Assembly (NCBI RefSeq): GCF_902686445.1
Contig: NC_062213.1
Span: 58,105,268 to 58,169,267, forward strand
DNA length: 64,000 nt
Direction: 5' to 3'
Source: Sciurus carolinensis
Taxonomy: Eukaryota; Chordata; Mammalia; Rodentia; Sciuridae
The position numbers were made by a program, and so were the translations under genes. This document shows positions 1 to 11,010 of this stretch, piece by piece (position 1 is the first letter of the stretch; each line of letters opens with the position of its first letter). The notes beneath the pieces are model-generated. The model had not been told where the DNA came from and did not search any database. It was given only the letters and a program-made list of their open reading frames with translations.

Positions 1-239
1 TTGTTTCTTCTCCCTAAAGACCATTTTAAATTATTTCTTGCAAGACAGATCTGCTGCCAAATGAGTACTTATCTGTTTGCAAAACAAAAACAAACAAACA
101 AAAAAACACCTCTTATTTCTACTTTAATCTTAAAAGGTAACTTCACAGAATAAAAATATCAAAGTTGTTTTTCTTTTTGATGCATAAACCATTTAATCTA
201 CTTGTTTTTACTAAAAACAAGTCTACTACAATTCTTATT
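1..239. other. AT-rich sequence, nothing recognised
   Basis: AT-rich non-coding sequence with short A runs. No repeat family, coding potential or RNA gene was recognised. Confidence 0.5.
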
Positions 240-1050
240 CAATACTGTAGGTAAGATTCCCCTGTTCTCCTACCTGTAGATTCTTTAAAGATTTTTCTTG
301 TTTTTGTTTTTCTGAAAATGAAATATACCAGCAAATTTGGTTATTTTGAATATTTATCCTGATCAGTGTCCTGGATCTGTAGTTTTGTATATGTCATTAA
401 TTTTGGGGTATTATTACTTCAAATTTGTCTTTTCCTCTATTTTTACTTTTTACTTCTTCTCCATTATTTTAATTATGCATACGTTACATCTTTTGGAATT
501 GCTCTCACTGTTTTTAGATATTCTGTTTCTTCATGTTTTTAAGTCCTTATTTTTCTCTGTATTTCATTTTGAGAAGTTTCTATTGAACTGTCCTTAATTG
601 CTCTTACTCTTTTCTCTATGGCACCATCTTCAAATGATTTCACAAGAAACAAATTTTATTTGTTATAGTGTTTTGATTTCTAGACTTTCCTTTTGATTAA
701 TTCTGTTTATTCCTATCTCTCTGCTTTCATTTCTCATGCATTTTTGCTTATTGTCTACTTTTTTTCCCACTAGAACCCTTAACATCTTCATCATACTCAA
801 AGTTTCTTGTTAGAAAATTCTAACACATGTGTTATATCTGAGTTTTGTACTGGTGCTTTCTTTCCCCTTCTTATTTCACTTTTGCCTTATTTTTGGTAAG
901 CCTTGTACCATTTGGTTTAAATCACGATGTGTTTCAGATATTAGGAACTGAGGGAAATCAGCCTCTAGTGTGAGAATTCATGTTAATTAGGCCAGGAGTT
1001 GGGCTTTGTTTCATCTCTGCTGTAGCTGTAGATGTCAAAGAATCCAAATT
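240..1050 (-). mobile_element. Ancient L1 fragment (L1M-like)
   Basis: Diverged LINE-1 relic read on the minus strand. The block at 371-425 matches 13593-13650 in order and spacing (same CTGGATCTGT / GTCATTAATTTTG / TTATTACT landmarks), so both are copies of one old family. The family name rests on my memory of mammalian L1M sequence, not on a search. No frame is usefully open; the 86-aa plus-strand frame at 337-597 is an antisense reading of this relic. Confidence 0.6.
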
Positions 1051-1089
1051 CTTCTTGTGTCCTTGTTTCTTTTGCTCCTATTGAGCTAC

Positions 1090-1340
1090 AATATGCTAGA
1101 AAATGACAAAATCATATGAATGTATTTGTGGTCTCAAAACAAAGATATGAAACAGGCAAGTATCAGAAATCAGGAGGAAATTCCAACCCAAAGAAATAGG
1201 TGCCAAACAACTTGTGGGAGTCCCATGACCAGATGTGTCTGTATCGGGACTTCTAGTGCCAAGAAAAGGCCAGAGGAGAATCCTACATGCTATAGTAGTA
1301 AGAGACTTAGCTCATCCTCACATAAAGTCTGTGTTTTGTG
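1090..1340. repeat. Old unassigned repeat, copy A
   Basis: Resembles 3470-3610 in the same orientation. Shared landmarks in order are AAATCATA, GGTCTC.AAACAAAGAT, GAAAC.GGCA, then CC.AAAGA and CCATGA. The family was not identified; an L1 segment is possible. The 78-aa reading frame at 1120-1356 is a by-product of this repeat. Nothing else is recognised at 1051-1860 apart from a short AAATCT tandem at 1425-1450. Confidence 0.45.
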
Positions 1341-1861
1341 CCTATTTAAATTCTAGGCTTTTCTTTTAATATTAGAGTTCTTTTGTTGAGGATGGGAGGT
1401 TAGCAAATTGGGAAAAAACTGCAATCTAAATCTAAATCTAAATCTAAACTGCAAACTAAATCTCAGTCGGCTGGTGTCTATAACTATAGATATCAATATT
1501 CAAAAATGTTTCTCCAGTGGTAGAGCATTTCCACTGTCCTTTGAAGAGACAGGAAAGTAAGTGAGGTTGGAGTAGAAATATTATCCTTCTGAAAACTAGG
1601 ACAGGCTCTGGTAGAGCTTTCTGGGAGAAGAGGCTTTTCTTCTTGAGAATGTCCTCACTGTACTTCACTAAGATTAACCTTTGCTAGATCCATGAAGAGA
1701 TCTTTCTTTGATCTTCATTGTAAGAAACTCTTGGGGTTAGTGCGAACAAACCCCACAACAGTGGAGTAATCTCCAGTAGACTTAAAATCTCCATGAGATT
1801 TTTTTACTTTCATGTCAGTTCACACAAACCCTCTACCGATTCATCAGAATGACCTGTTAAA

Positions 1862-2068
1862 GCCGGGCATGGTAGCTCATGCTTGTCCTCTCACCTACTT
1901 TGGAGGCTGAAGCAGGGTTGTAAGTTCTAGACCAGTCTGGGAAATTTATTGAGATCACATCTCACAATAAAAATTTTAAAAAGAGTTGGGGATGAACCTT
2001 AGTGGTACAGTGCTTGATATGTAGCATGGTAGCATGTGTGAGGCCCTGGGCTTGATCCCCAGTACCAG
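1862..2068 (+). mobile_element. B1-ID chimeric SINE
   Basis: Non-autonomous retroposon. The left half (1862-1975) is 7SL/B1-like, opening GCCGGGCATGGT and containing GGAGGCTGA and CCAGTCTGGG. The right half (1983-2068) is tRNA/ID-like with a diverged A box (GGGGATGAACCTTAGTGGTA) and the tail GGCCCTGGGCTTGATCCCC. It ends in a (GGAA)n tract instead of plain poly(A). This B1-plus-ID layout is known from squirrels and related rodents. It is well diverged, so an old copy. Confidence 0.9.
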
Positions 2069-2090
2069 AAGGAAGGAAGGAAGGAAGGAG
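2068..2090 (+). repeat. (GGAA)n microsatellite
   Basis: About five GGAA units directly follow the SINE tail, probably grown from its A-rich end. Confidence 0.9.
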
Positions 2091-3469
2091 ATCATCGATG
2101 TTTTCTTAGTTTGTGTCTCCAGTGCTTTCTGTTCCAGGTATGGAGAGGTTGGTTGAGAGTCTTTGCATTCCCATGCTTCCTTCAATTTTGCAGAGGCAAT
2201 TTTCCCAGATACCTCAGTTTTCTGAAGGATCTGAGAAAAGTCATTGCTTTCCAGTTAATCAGTCATTTCTTGTTAGTATGGTAGAAATGACATTAGAGCT
2301 CTTGGTAAGAAATGATGTCACAGCTAGAGCTGGAAGTCCTCAATATTTTAAGCTATTGAACTTTTTTTTTTTTAATTTTGGCATATGTTTTTTTCAACTA
2401 TCTATATATTTTCATTATTTGCAAATAAATTTTATGAAAGATTATTTACATTTTGCTAGCTTTCTTTGCATAATTTTAATGTGTGACCATATCATAGCAT
2501 CTTGGCATTTTTCAACTCTACCTCATTTCTTAATAGCACATAGTCTAACTCTCTGCATATTTTCAACAATATGCTCAACATTGGATTATTCTAAATGGCA
2601 AAGAAATTCAGTTATTAGGTATCAAGTAGACAATTATGTCAAACTAAAAGTAAGTGATGATATATCATTGCTGCAAAAGACATAGAGTTGGAATTTCCTA
2701 TTTGTATAATTTATATAATCCCTTTAACTACAATTTCTGGTTTCTAACTGATTCTATTCCTCTGTTTATTTATGATATCCATTCATTAGATTTATAAATG
2801 CATAGCCATTGCACAACTCTTTAGGTATGTGCACATAAAATAAATGAAAACAAATGTTTTCATTAACACAGCTGCTTTATTATAGTTAGTTCAAATCTAT
2901 AGTTGTTTCTCTCAGACAAGAGACTTGGGGGGGAAAGGAAGTGAGTATTAAAATATCCTTCTAGTCAAAAAATTTAAAAAATAGAATGGTACTTGCCACA
3001 TAAGAGACGTAGAGAATAAATACTGAAGACACAAATAACACACGTTAATGCTAATGTGTTCAATGTTCCATTGCCCTTTGAACAAATGCAATAGTCCTTT
3101 TGAGAGTTGCAAGGTTCTCAACTAAAGAGGCAGTAAGTATGAGCTGTGACTTTACAAAATATGTTTCAGGTTTTTTGTAAAACACTGAGAAAATTAAGAC
3201 ATTTCACAGCAAAGGAAAATCATTTTAAATCACCAGAAGTAAAAGTTGTTTTGAGAAAGTATATATTTTTTATTCCCATCCAAAGAAAGATTAGGCCACA
3301 TTCATGTCAAGTTCATGGTGACTGGTCCTTTGCCTAAGGCCAGATTTTTCTTTTTTTCTTTAGAAATGCCCAGCCAGGACACCTGATTAGTGAGCGAGTG
3401 AAAAGTGGTGAACAGAAGGTTTTCCTATAGCTCACACACAGCATACATGCAGAGAAATTCTGTATAGAC
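2091..3469. other. No gene recognised
   Basis: AT-rich. The 190-aa open frame at 2113-2685 (plus) has no recognisable domain, runs through T-rich sequence and has a biased L/F/S/I composition, so I treat it as chance. Confidence 0.5.
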
Positions 3470-3830
3470 TATGACAAAGAAAAATCATAAATATATTACT
3501 GGTCTCCAAACAAAGATGAAACTGGCAGTTGTCACAAGTACGGAAGAAACTCAAACCTAAAGAGCAAGTTGAAGCCAAAATAACCCATGAGAGATATGTG
3601 ACTAGCTAGGTCTATATTTGAACATTCAATATACAAAGTCAGGGGTACAATTCTATGTATTGCAGCAGGCTGGACCTTCAGCAAGAGATGATAAAATATT
3701 AATTTTGTTTAGCTGAGGGGTGAAAGCTGGATCAATGACATCTTTTCTTTGAGCACTATACAGGGGATCCCATGGCAGAGAGGATCTAAATTCAGTTAAA
3801 TTCATTGAAAGCAAAAACATCATTATGTGA
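3470..3830. repeat. Old unassigned repeat, copy B
   Basis: The first 140 bases match 1099-1240 (copy A) in landmark order. The rest, to about 3830, lacks a partner in this window but has similar A-rich composition. Possibly a fragment of an ancient L1; not assigned. Confidence 0.4.
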
Positions 3831-4430
3831 GGCAGAAAAAACCAGGAAATTAAGGTTTTGTGAGAAAAAGGGAGTCATACTTTGACTATTATGAGTTTGA
3901 ATACTGTTGCTTTAATACCCAAAAGAAGAGGTCATAATTTAAAATTTCATTTACAATTAAATTTATGCTTAGGTCTACCCCAGTAATGTACAGTATGGTA
4001 GGTTTGGGAAATAATTCTTAAATTTCATGAATACTTGAACTGCCTTGAAAACTTAATATTTATTGGCCACCTATACTGTTATTTCATTTAAAAAATATAT
4101 ACCTTTTTTGTATTATACTTAACCTAAGCCTTAGCAGTATTAACTCTTTAATCATGAATTTGAGTGCTATTAAATATATAAGGACTAAAATGCAAATACA
4201 ATGTTATCAATAACACAACTAAAAATAATCTTTCAGCCTTTGGAACTCACCACAGGTTGGGACACTGTAGCCCTAAGTCTACAAAGACTCAAACTCTCTC
4301 AAAGACACACATGACAGTTCACTCCTATAAACACTGTCATTTTGATTATTCTGAGCTTTGAATCAAGGGTTAATGAGAGTTAATAACTTAAGTTTAAATA
4401 TTGAGTACAGAGTTCACCAAAATGCTATTA

Positions 4431-4566
4431 GGGGCAATCTACCTCACTATCCTCTATAAGTTCTTGTTTTCTGTGTAGAAAAATGATATTTCTTAGAATT
4501 ATTTTTAGGGTCGAATGAGACAATGTACTTAAACCTTATTCATGGTGTTGGAACACACTTAGGAAA
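4431..4566 (+). mobile_element. MIR SINE fragment
   Basis: Follows the order of the MIR 3' half: GGCAA.CTACCTCACT, a TTTTCTGTGTAGAAAAATGATA block, GAATGAGACAATGTACTTAAA, then GGAACACACTTAGG. Strongly diverged, as expected of this ancient family. Confidence 0.65.
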
Positions 4567-5019
4567 CCATAAACTGTATGCCTTTTACTGTAGAATCATG
4601 CATTGCACAATACTCTGGTCAACAACAGACCACATGTAAGGTGGGTGGTCTCATACGAGTATATCACCTTATGACTTTGTAGTCACCTTGGTTGACAAAG
4701 AATACTCTTTGATATTAGCACAAAGATAAAATCACACAAGGAAAATTTCTCAGAACTTATCACTATTATATGAAATTAATCCATGATTGTAACTGCATTC
4801 TCTGAGTACAAAAATTAACTCCAGAATTTTAATGGAATTACCTGAAAAGCATTGTTACACCATTTCCCATTGATTCAATAGTTTGCAGAAGGGCAAATGA
4901 GTCCTTTTGGCATCTGGTAAATTCAAGAAAACATTGAGGGCTAGTAAAAATTCATGATCAGCAACTTCTCAGACCAGGAGAAAATGACATAAAGGTAAAG
5001 AAAACAGGAGCTGACATTT
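4567..5019. other. No feature recognised
   Basis: AT-rich unique-looking sequence with no coding, RNA or repeat signature that I can support. Confidence 0.4.
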
Positions 5020-5024
5020 AATGA

Positions 5025-5165
5025 CCATTTACTATTTCCCAAATATTAATTAATCTTCTCAATATTTTTATTAGTTGTGTAACTTAATACATGTGAACAC
5101 TAAGGTTGAGAAGGCTTAAGTGAATTACCAAAATCAAAGGCAGAAAGCACAGGCCAACACTGGGA
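5025..5165 (-). mobile_element. MIR SINE fragment
   Basis: Reverse-complement MIR order is visible: a TTTACTATTTCCCAA block, TTAATCTTCTCAATA, CACTAAGGTTGAGAAGGCTTAAG, then AATTACCAAAATCAAAGGCAGA. Old and degraded. Confidence 0.5.
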
Positions 5166-6369
5166 GTCACATATACAGGACCACAGAACACATGGAGATG
5201 GTGGTCATGTAGCATAAGGAGATGCAGGACCCAAAAAGAAAAAATAGAAGAGAACTTAGGACAAATTTTGTTTCCAGGACGATTTCGCTCATGCATATTG
5301 CAGAGTAAATTTCAAATAATAGGAAGGATAGAGGCAATTTTTGAGGAGTGAAAAAGCCTATCAGGAAAAAAATAATCTCTTCTTCCTTGCACATATTTCC
5401 AAAGTAATCCTATAGATATATCAACTTAAATCAAATAATTAATGTAAGAGTTTCAACATTAGATTCAAGGTGATGGTGAGATTAATCTTGGGTATTTAAT
5501 GAAATACCATCTTCTTTTTAACCCAATGTCTGACAGCCTGGTGAGAGTACATATTTGTTCTGCAGTCCATTTAATTAAGAAGTAGCATTGTAGAAAGTGA
5601 TTTGGGTCATTAAGGAATAAAGATTCTTGTTTAAATCAATAGTTTTACATGGTAGGTTCTTGAAGTCAAAGATATCACTTGCCATACTTGACAATAATCT
5701 TCCATTATTTTTGGATTGGATTATGATCAAGGTACCCTCAATTTTTCAAATATTAAATTTACAAGATAATCTTATTTTAATCTTAAGCATTGCACAATTT
5801 TGATCTACTTAGAATATTTATTTCTGGAGATGGAAAAACAAATATGTCTAGTTTATTTTACCACATACAAGTAAATGCTACTATTTTGTAAGATCTCATG
5901 TTTCTGTTTACATTGCTCAAATCAGCCATGGTTGTTCTGGTAAAAAGTGGAATATTTATATGTTTAAGGACATATGGTACACAGAATTTTGTGAGAATGG
6001 AAGGAAGATCCTGCTACAAAGTCTTAATTTGTTTGGCATTGGGTCCTCCAACTTGTACTCTGAGAGATGTTTGACCCAAGTTTTCTAAAGCAATAAAAGT
6101 TTCCATTCACATATTATGTAATTATGTCTGGTTGCTTCCTCTCAAACTATAGTTTTTGGAGACATTTGAGAGAAATTTAAACTATCTATATGTATTACAA
6201 GTTTACTCCAGAAGAAAGCAGGACATAAATATGAAAAAAGAATGGAAACTCAATTCATATGATATTTACACCATAATCTAATCTCTGCATAAGAAACATC
6301 AATTTTGCACTGATAACATTTTTATATTAATAAATTAATTTCTAATACATTCCTTCTTAAATTCCTTAG
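5166..6369. other. No feature recognised
   Basis: AT-rich sequence. Overlapping minus-strand frames at 5084-5394 (70 and 75 aa) look like chance frames. Confidence 0.4.
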
Positions 6370-6374
6370 TCTTT

Positions 6375-6500
6375 AAATTCTTTACATAGTGATTATCTCA
6401 TTTTGATCCTCATCTTTCACATGAAGAAAACTTAAATGTTAATGCATTACTAATTTTCAAAGGCAGAAAATGAATAACTCTGATGCTATGCAATAGTCTA
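6375..6500 (-). mobile_element. Probable MIR SINE fragment
   Basis: Weak reverse-complement MIR pattern: TTATCTCATTTTGATCCTCATCTTTCAC followed by ATGAAGAAAACTTAAATG and TTTCAAAGGCAGAAAATG. Diverged enough that an unrelated origin is possible. Confidence 0.4.
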
Positions 6501-7682
6501 AGGTGCTAGAGTGAGAGTCCCACAGGACCCCAGGAAAACGAGAAGTTTTGTTAGACCTTCATCTGCACTGTGCACACAACATTAGAAACCCACTTTTTGA
6601 AAATTGGAATTAATCCTCAAATAAGATATTTGATTTGTCACAGACATGTAATGCCATAAGGTTTTCTTTTACTAAGAATTTTATCCTAAGCAGATAAGTC
6701 ACTCCTAGAATCTTTACAGATGTTTTCTCAATGAGCTTGAAGAACTACTTCCTCATAAAGAAATGCATACATTGTTCCCATTTTAGTTTACAAATTGATG
6801 ACCTCAAATATCAAAAAGCAGTTGCAGAATCTGAAATTACATTGGTTTTGCTTTTGGCACTTTTAAATTTCTCCTTTCATAATTGCTTGATTTTTAGGCT
6901 ATTCATATCTGATGTTAGAAATGAAATGTGCTCTCTTGTGCTATCTTAAATATCATTTTTGTTCTATTCCACATAATTAAATTGTAGATCTTTTTGCTCT
7001 AAAAACATATTTTAATGTGGAGGCATATGTTATTGTTTTCAAATCCTTTAAAAATCCATATTTCATCTTTATTTAAAAATAATTATCTATTTTTAAATGA
7101 GTAGACTTTCTACCATATGCTTTCCTCCCACAATTTTAACAAGCATAAGGACATTTTAATAGATCATACTTTTTCACTGACTCGTTTGAAATCAGCCCCC
7201 TAATTTCTCCATAGTAGCTAACCCAGCAATCTTGGCCTGGTTTAGCAGACAAGATGAAGAATAATACCCACTCCATTCCCAGTGTGTAAATGCTGAATTC
7301 AATGATTACTATTTTCTCATTAAGAATATGTTCAATTATGCCATGGATAGGGCACCATTTGGTTTAATGAGGAATTAAAATGAATGAAATTAGATTTAAA
7401 CTAAAATCCCATGAGCATTAATAGAGTGATTAAAGGGGGTGTAGAAATCTTTCTTTTATTTATTTCTAGTTCCAATCAAGAAGGTTCATTCTTAGAAAAC
7501 TTTAAGAAAGATTAAATCAGATGGATTATTTTTAAAGTAAAATTTCTCTTTATGTGAACTTTTTCCTCTTTAGCAGACTATCTATAATCATTTATTCAGT
7601 AATTTTCAGTGTTGAGAGATTATGTTGTTCATAGTTTAATTGCTAATTAAAAAATGAACTAATATAATAATTGTTATCATTA
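6501..7682. other. No feature recognised
   Basis: AT-rich, no gene or repeat family recognised. The 72-aa frame at 6731-6949 lacks any known domain. Confidence 0.4.
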
Positions 7683-7811
7683 TTGTATGCTTATTATCTC
7701 TCAGGAACATTTACAACTGTAGTATGAAATAGGCTTTCTAATCATATGTACAGGAAAATGAGCTTTAAGAAATTAAATGACTTGTCCAAGGTCACTTGAG
7801 TGTGGCAGGCA
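7683..7811 (-). mobile_element. MIR SINE fragment
   Basis: Reverse-complement MIR: AGGAAAATGAGCTTTAAGAAATTAAATGACTTG then CCAAGGTCACTTGAGTGTGGCAGGCA. This CCAAGGTCAC stretch is among the best-preserved parts of MIR. Confidence 0.7.
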
Positions 7812-8005
7812 AAATTTTAATATGACCTCTAAGTCCTCCATCTCTTCATTTTCTTAAATCTCTGGGTCTGTAAATACGCTGTATTTTATTGCTGAAATTT
7901 ATATTATGCTATGTAGCACAGATACAGGGCTATCTTTAAAGAGATCGTGATCATCCTGAAGTCAAAGACTCAAAGTTGGAGGGACTGCAAGCATAAAGGG
8001 GATTT
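7812..8005 (+). mobile_element. Old MLT1-like LTR, 5' part
   Basis: Left half of an ancient ERVL/MaLR-type LTR, interrupted by the L1 at 8006-8659. Landmarks are AATATGACCTCTAAGTCCTC, TCTGGGTCTGTAAATACGCTG and TTTAAAGAGAT. Family assignment comes from remembered consensus and is tentative; that this and 8674-9050 were once one element is supported by the intervening L1 target-site duplication. Confidence 0.6.
7992..8005. repeat. L1 target-site duplication, left copy
   Basis: The 14-bp CATAAAGGGGATTT is repeated exactly at 8660-8673, on the other side of the inserted L1. Confidence 0.95.
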
Positions 8006-8659
8006 TTAAAAAAAAATTATTTATTTATTTTGATTCTTTGTATACAAATGGGATACAACTTGTTTCTCTGGTTGTACACAAAGTACAGTCACACCATTTG
8101 TGTAACCATAAATGTACATAGGGTAATGATGTTTGTATAATTGTTATTTTTCTTCCCCCCACCCTCTCCCCTCTTTTTCTTCTAGACAATCCATCCTTCC
8201 TCTATTCTTGCCTCCCTCCCACCGCCCATTATGTATCATCATTCGCTTATCAGAGAGATCATTCTGCCTTTGGTTTTTTGAGATTGGCTTATCTCACTTA
8301 GCATGGTATTCTCCAACTGCATCCATTTACCTGCAAATAATAATTTTATTCTTCTTTATGGCTGAGTAATATTCCATTGTGTATATATACCACAGTTTTT
8401 TTATTCATTCATCAGTTGAAGGGCATCATCTAGTTTGGTTCCACAATCTAGGTATTGTGAATTGAGCAGTTATAAACATTGATGAGACTGCATCACTGTA
8501 GTATACTGATTTTAAGTCCTTTGGGTATAGGCCAAGGAGTGGGATAACTGGGTCAAATTGTGGTTCCATTACAAGTTTTCTAAGGAATCTCCACACTGCT
8601 TTCCAGAGTGGCTGCACTAATTTGCAACCCCACCAGCAATGTATGAGTGTACCTTTTTC
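8006..8659 (-). mobile_element. 5'-truncated L1, minus strand
   Basis: L1 3' end inserted in reverse. A T-rich start (the reversed poly(A)) at 8006-8030 is followed by the 3' UTR, a pyrimidine-rich tract at 8150-8225 (the G-rich tract of the sense strand), then ORF2 C-terminal coding on the minus strand. The minus frame at 8426-8662 encodes the conserved [13 protein letters not shown] block seen in the 24.8- and 38.7-kb copies, then stops early. 5'-truncated in the ORF2 C-terminal region and dead. The perfect 14-bp duplication points to ordinary target-primed insertion. Confidence 0.95.
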
Positions 8660-8673
8660 CATAAAGGGGATTT
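8660..8673. repeat. L1 target-site duplication, right copy
   Basis: Exact second copy of the 14-bp sequence at 7992-8005. Confidence 0.95.
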
Positions 8674-9050
8674 GATGGAATGAAACTTCTTCCTTCTTGG
8701 CTTGAAGCTAGAAAGGTCAGTGGCAAGGACTGTAAAGTAGCCTTTGAACTGAGATTAACCTACAGTAGTCAGACAGCAAGTACAGGCAATCTCTGTTGTA
8801 AAACCACAAGGAAATATATTTTGCCAATAATTTGAATTAGTTTGCAAGTGGATTCTTTATAACAGCCTCCAGATAAAAACAGAGTCCAGGTGACACTTTG
8901 ATTTCAAACTTAGAAGATGCTGCAAAAAGGACCCTCTCCTGCCAGAGGACTCTCTTGTGCTAGGCCTGGACTGCTGAGTCAAGTTCTTGGATGCTATTTT
9001 AAGTCACTTCGTGTTAATTTTTTGAATGTTATAGACAAATAATGCACATG
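8674..9050 (+). mobile_element. Old MLT1-like LTR, 3' part
   Basis: Continuation of the element at 7812-8005. Landmarks are ACCACAAGGAA, TTTGCAAGTGGATTCTT, CCTCCAGATAAAAACAGAGTCC and TTTTAAGTCACTTCGTGTTA, in the order of MaLR-type LTRs. No internal retroviral region remains. Confidence 0.6.
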
Positions 9051-10399
9051 ATAAGTCATAATTTATATGCAAGAAGTCTGATTACACTTCCTCTAACCCC
9101 TTCCCTACTCCTCTAGGCAGTCTGGACACTTTTGCATGAAAACAAAGATTTATTTATTGCTGTTTGATTGATCATGTCTTTCTGTCATCCTATGTCAATA
9201 ATATGAATTAATGGACAGAGAAATGTAATTGATATTAATAACCATCATATCATGAACAAAATAATGCCATTTGTATTATCATTTATTTGCCAGGAAAATT
9301 ATTTTGGAAACTTGCATATAGTAAGTGTTCAATAAATTTAGTTTTCTATCCTACTTATTATTGACATACAAATTAAAAACATAAAAATTGCCAAAACTGT
9401 AGAAATCTAGACTAGTTATATGTTAAAATTTTTTTTTTATTTCTATATCTTTCCTCATTTAACATAGTCCTCTATGAAGAAAAAATTCTCATTATTCAAA
9501 ATTTATTACATTTTTTAGTGTATCACAGATCTCAGACAGTAGAGCTTTCTAATGGACTCTTACTTCATCTTTTACACTATACTAATATAAATAGACATTT
9601 TCTGTAAGTCTAACAACTTACATAAGTTCATATTCCAAGTTCGTAGATTTGGAGTATATATACCTATGATATACCTATAATTTGGAGTCTATATATCTAT
9701 ACTAATTAGTAAATGTTAGCCAAATGAATTAAAATGATCTAGTTCTATGGAAGATAAGCAACTTAGAAGAGACACTTCTCTCAAAATCTATCTGGATAAG
9801 TTATGACTTCCTATTGAAAAAGATTTTTCATTGATAAGGCTTGGCAAAGATGCTTTAGGATAAACATCGAATATCAATTGCATTCTTTAGCATTTCCCTA
9901 AGCAAATGAACATGAATAAAATATATGCTGTGTTTTATAGGAGACACTAGTTTCTAGATAGAACACATTGGAATTTTTAAAAGATTTATTTTAGTGAAAT
10001 AATTAAGAAAGTGGAGTTTGGAAAATGTATTTTTCTAGATAAAATCTACTGAAGCCTCGTGGAGTCCAAATTCTTTACTTAATTCAAATCTGTTAAATGT
10101 ATCATCGTTGAAAAATGTAGCTTCCTGTTTCTAACCAAAAAAAAAAAAAAAAAAAAAAGTCTAAAAAGGAAAAGTCTCAAATATTTCTCAAACACATAAA
10201 GAATTGTCCTGATGAACTGAATTACAGAAATGCATAATCATTTCATTTTATTGACAGATTACATATGTATGTAATTTCATCAACACCATTTTATAATTAT
10301 TGCTTTCAACAGTTGTTTTTTAAATCATGTAACAGAAGAAAAGATATGAACGAAAATTGCATTTTCATTCAGAATGTGATTCTCTTGAACTCCTATCTT
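9051..10399. other. Mostly unrecognised; MIR/L2 tail and poly(A)
   Basis: AT-rich. At 9308-9345 a GCATATAGTAAGTGTTCAATAAA motif looks like the 3' tail of an MIR or L2 on the plus strand. A pure A run spans about 10138-10158 with no recognisable retroposon body attached. Nothing else was identified. Confidence 0.45.
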
Positions 10400-11010
10400 T
10401 GGCATTTGACAACTTGACTAAGAAGAAACTAGAATTGATCTCCTTGAATTTTTTTCCTACTTTGAATTTGTTGAGTTTCTGGGATGTGCAAATTAAGGTT
10501 TTTCTTAAAATTTGGGAAGTTTTTGTTCATTCTGCATCAAATATTCTTTCTTTTTCCCTTCTGCTTCTGACATTGCTACAGTGTGAATATTGGCAGCTTG
10601 CACGATGTTCCACAGGACTCTGAGGTTCTTTTTGTTTTTCTTCATTCTATTTGTTTGTTAAACTGGATAATCTCAGTCAACCTATCTTCAAGTTTGTTTA
10701 TCCTTTCTTCTGCTAACTCAAACCTGCTGTTAATATCATCTAGTGAATTTTTAGTTTCTGTTAATGGAATTTGCCACTTCACAATTCCTATTTGGCTATT
10801 GTATAAAATGTCTATCCTTCTTTTGATATTCTTGATTTGGTGATATATCATTATTATACTTTAATTTCTTAGAGATGGTTTTATTTAAGCCTTTGAAGAC
10901 TTTTTTAAGTTGATTTAAATTCTTTGTTTAGTAAGTTCAACATTGGTGCCCTCAGAGTCAGTTTCTTTTGTCTTTTTCTTTTTGAATGTAGATACATTGC
11001 TGCACCTATG
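10400..11010 (-). mobile_element. Ancient L1 fragment (L1M-like)
   Basis: Minus-strand L1 relic. Recognisable landmarks at 10690-10800 are CCTTTCTTCTGCTAACTCAAACCTG, CTAGTGAATTTTTAGTTTCTG and TTCCTATTTGG. Probably the same family as 240-1050 and 13290-15430. No coding capacity is left. Confidence 0.6.

Noticed and set aside
1425..1450. AAATCT tandem, considered as a CRISPR or regulatory repeat
   Set aside because: Only about four hexamers with no spacers; ordinary microsatellite.
2113..2685. 190-aa plus-strand open frame
   Set aside because: The longest frame outside the L1 copies, but T-rich with hydrophobic bias, no domain and no promoter or splice support; judged chance.
8133..8369. 78-aa plus-strand frame
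   Set aside because: Antisense reading of the L1 3' UTR and ORF2 end.
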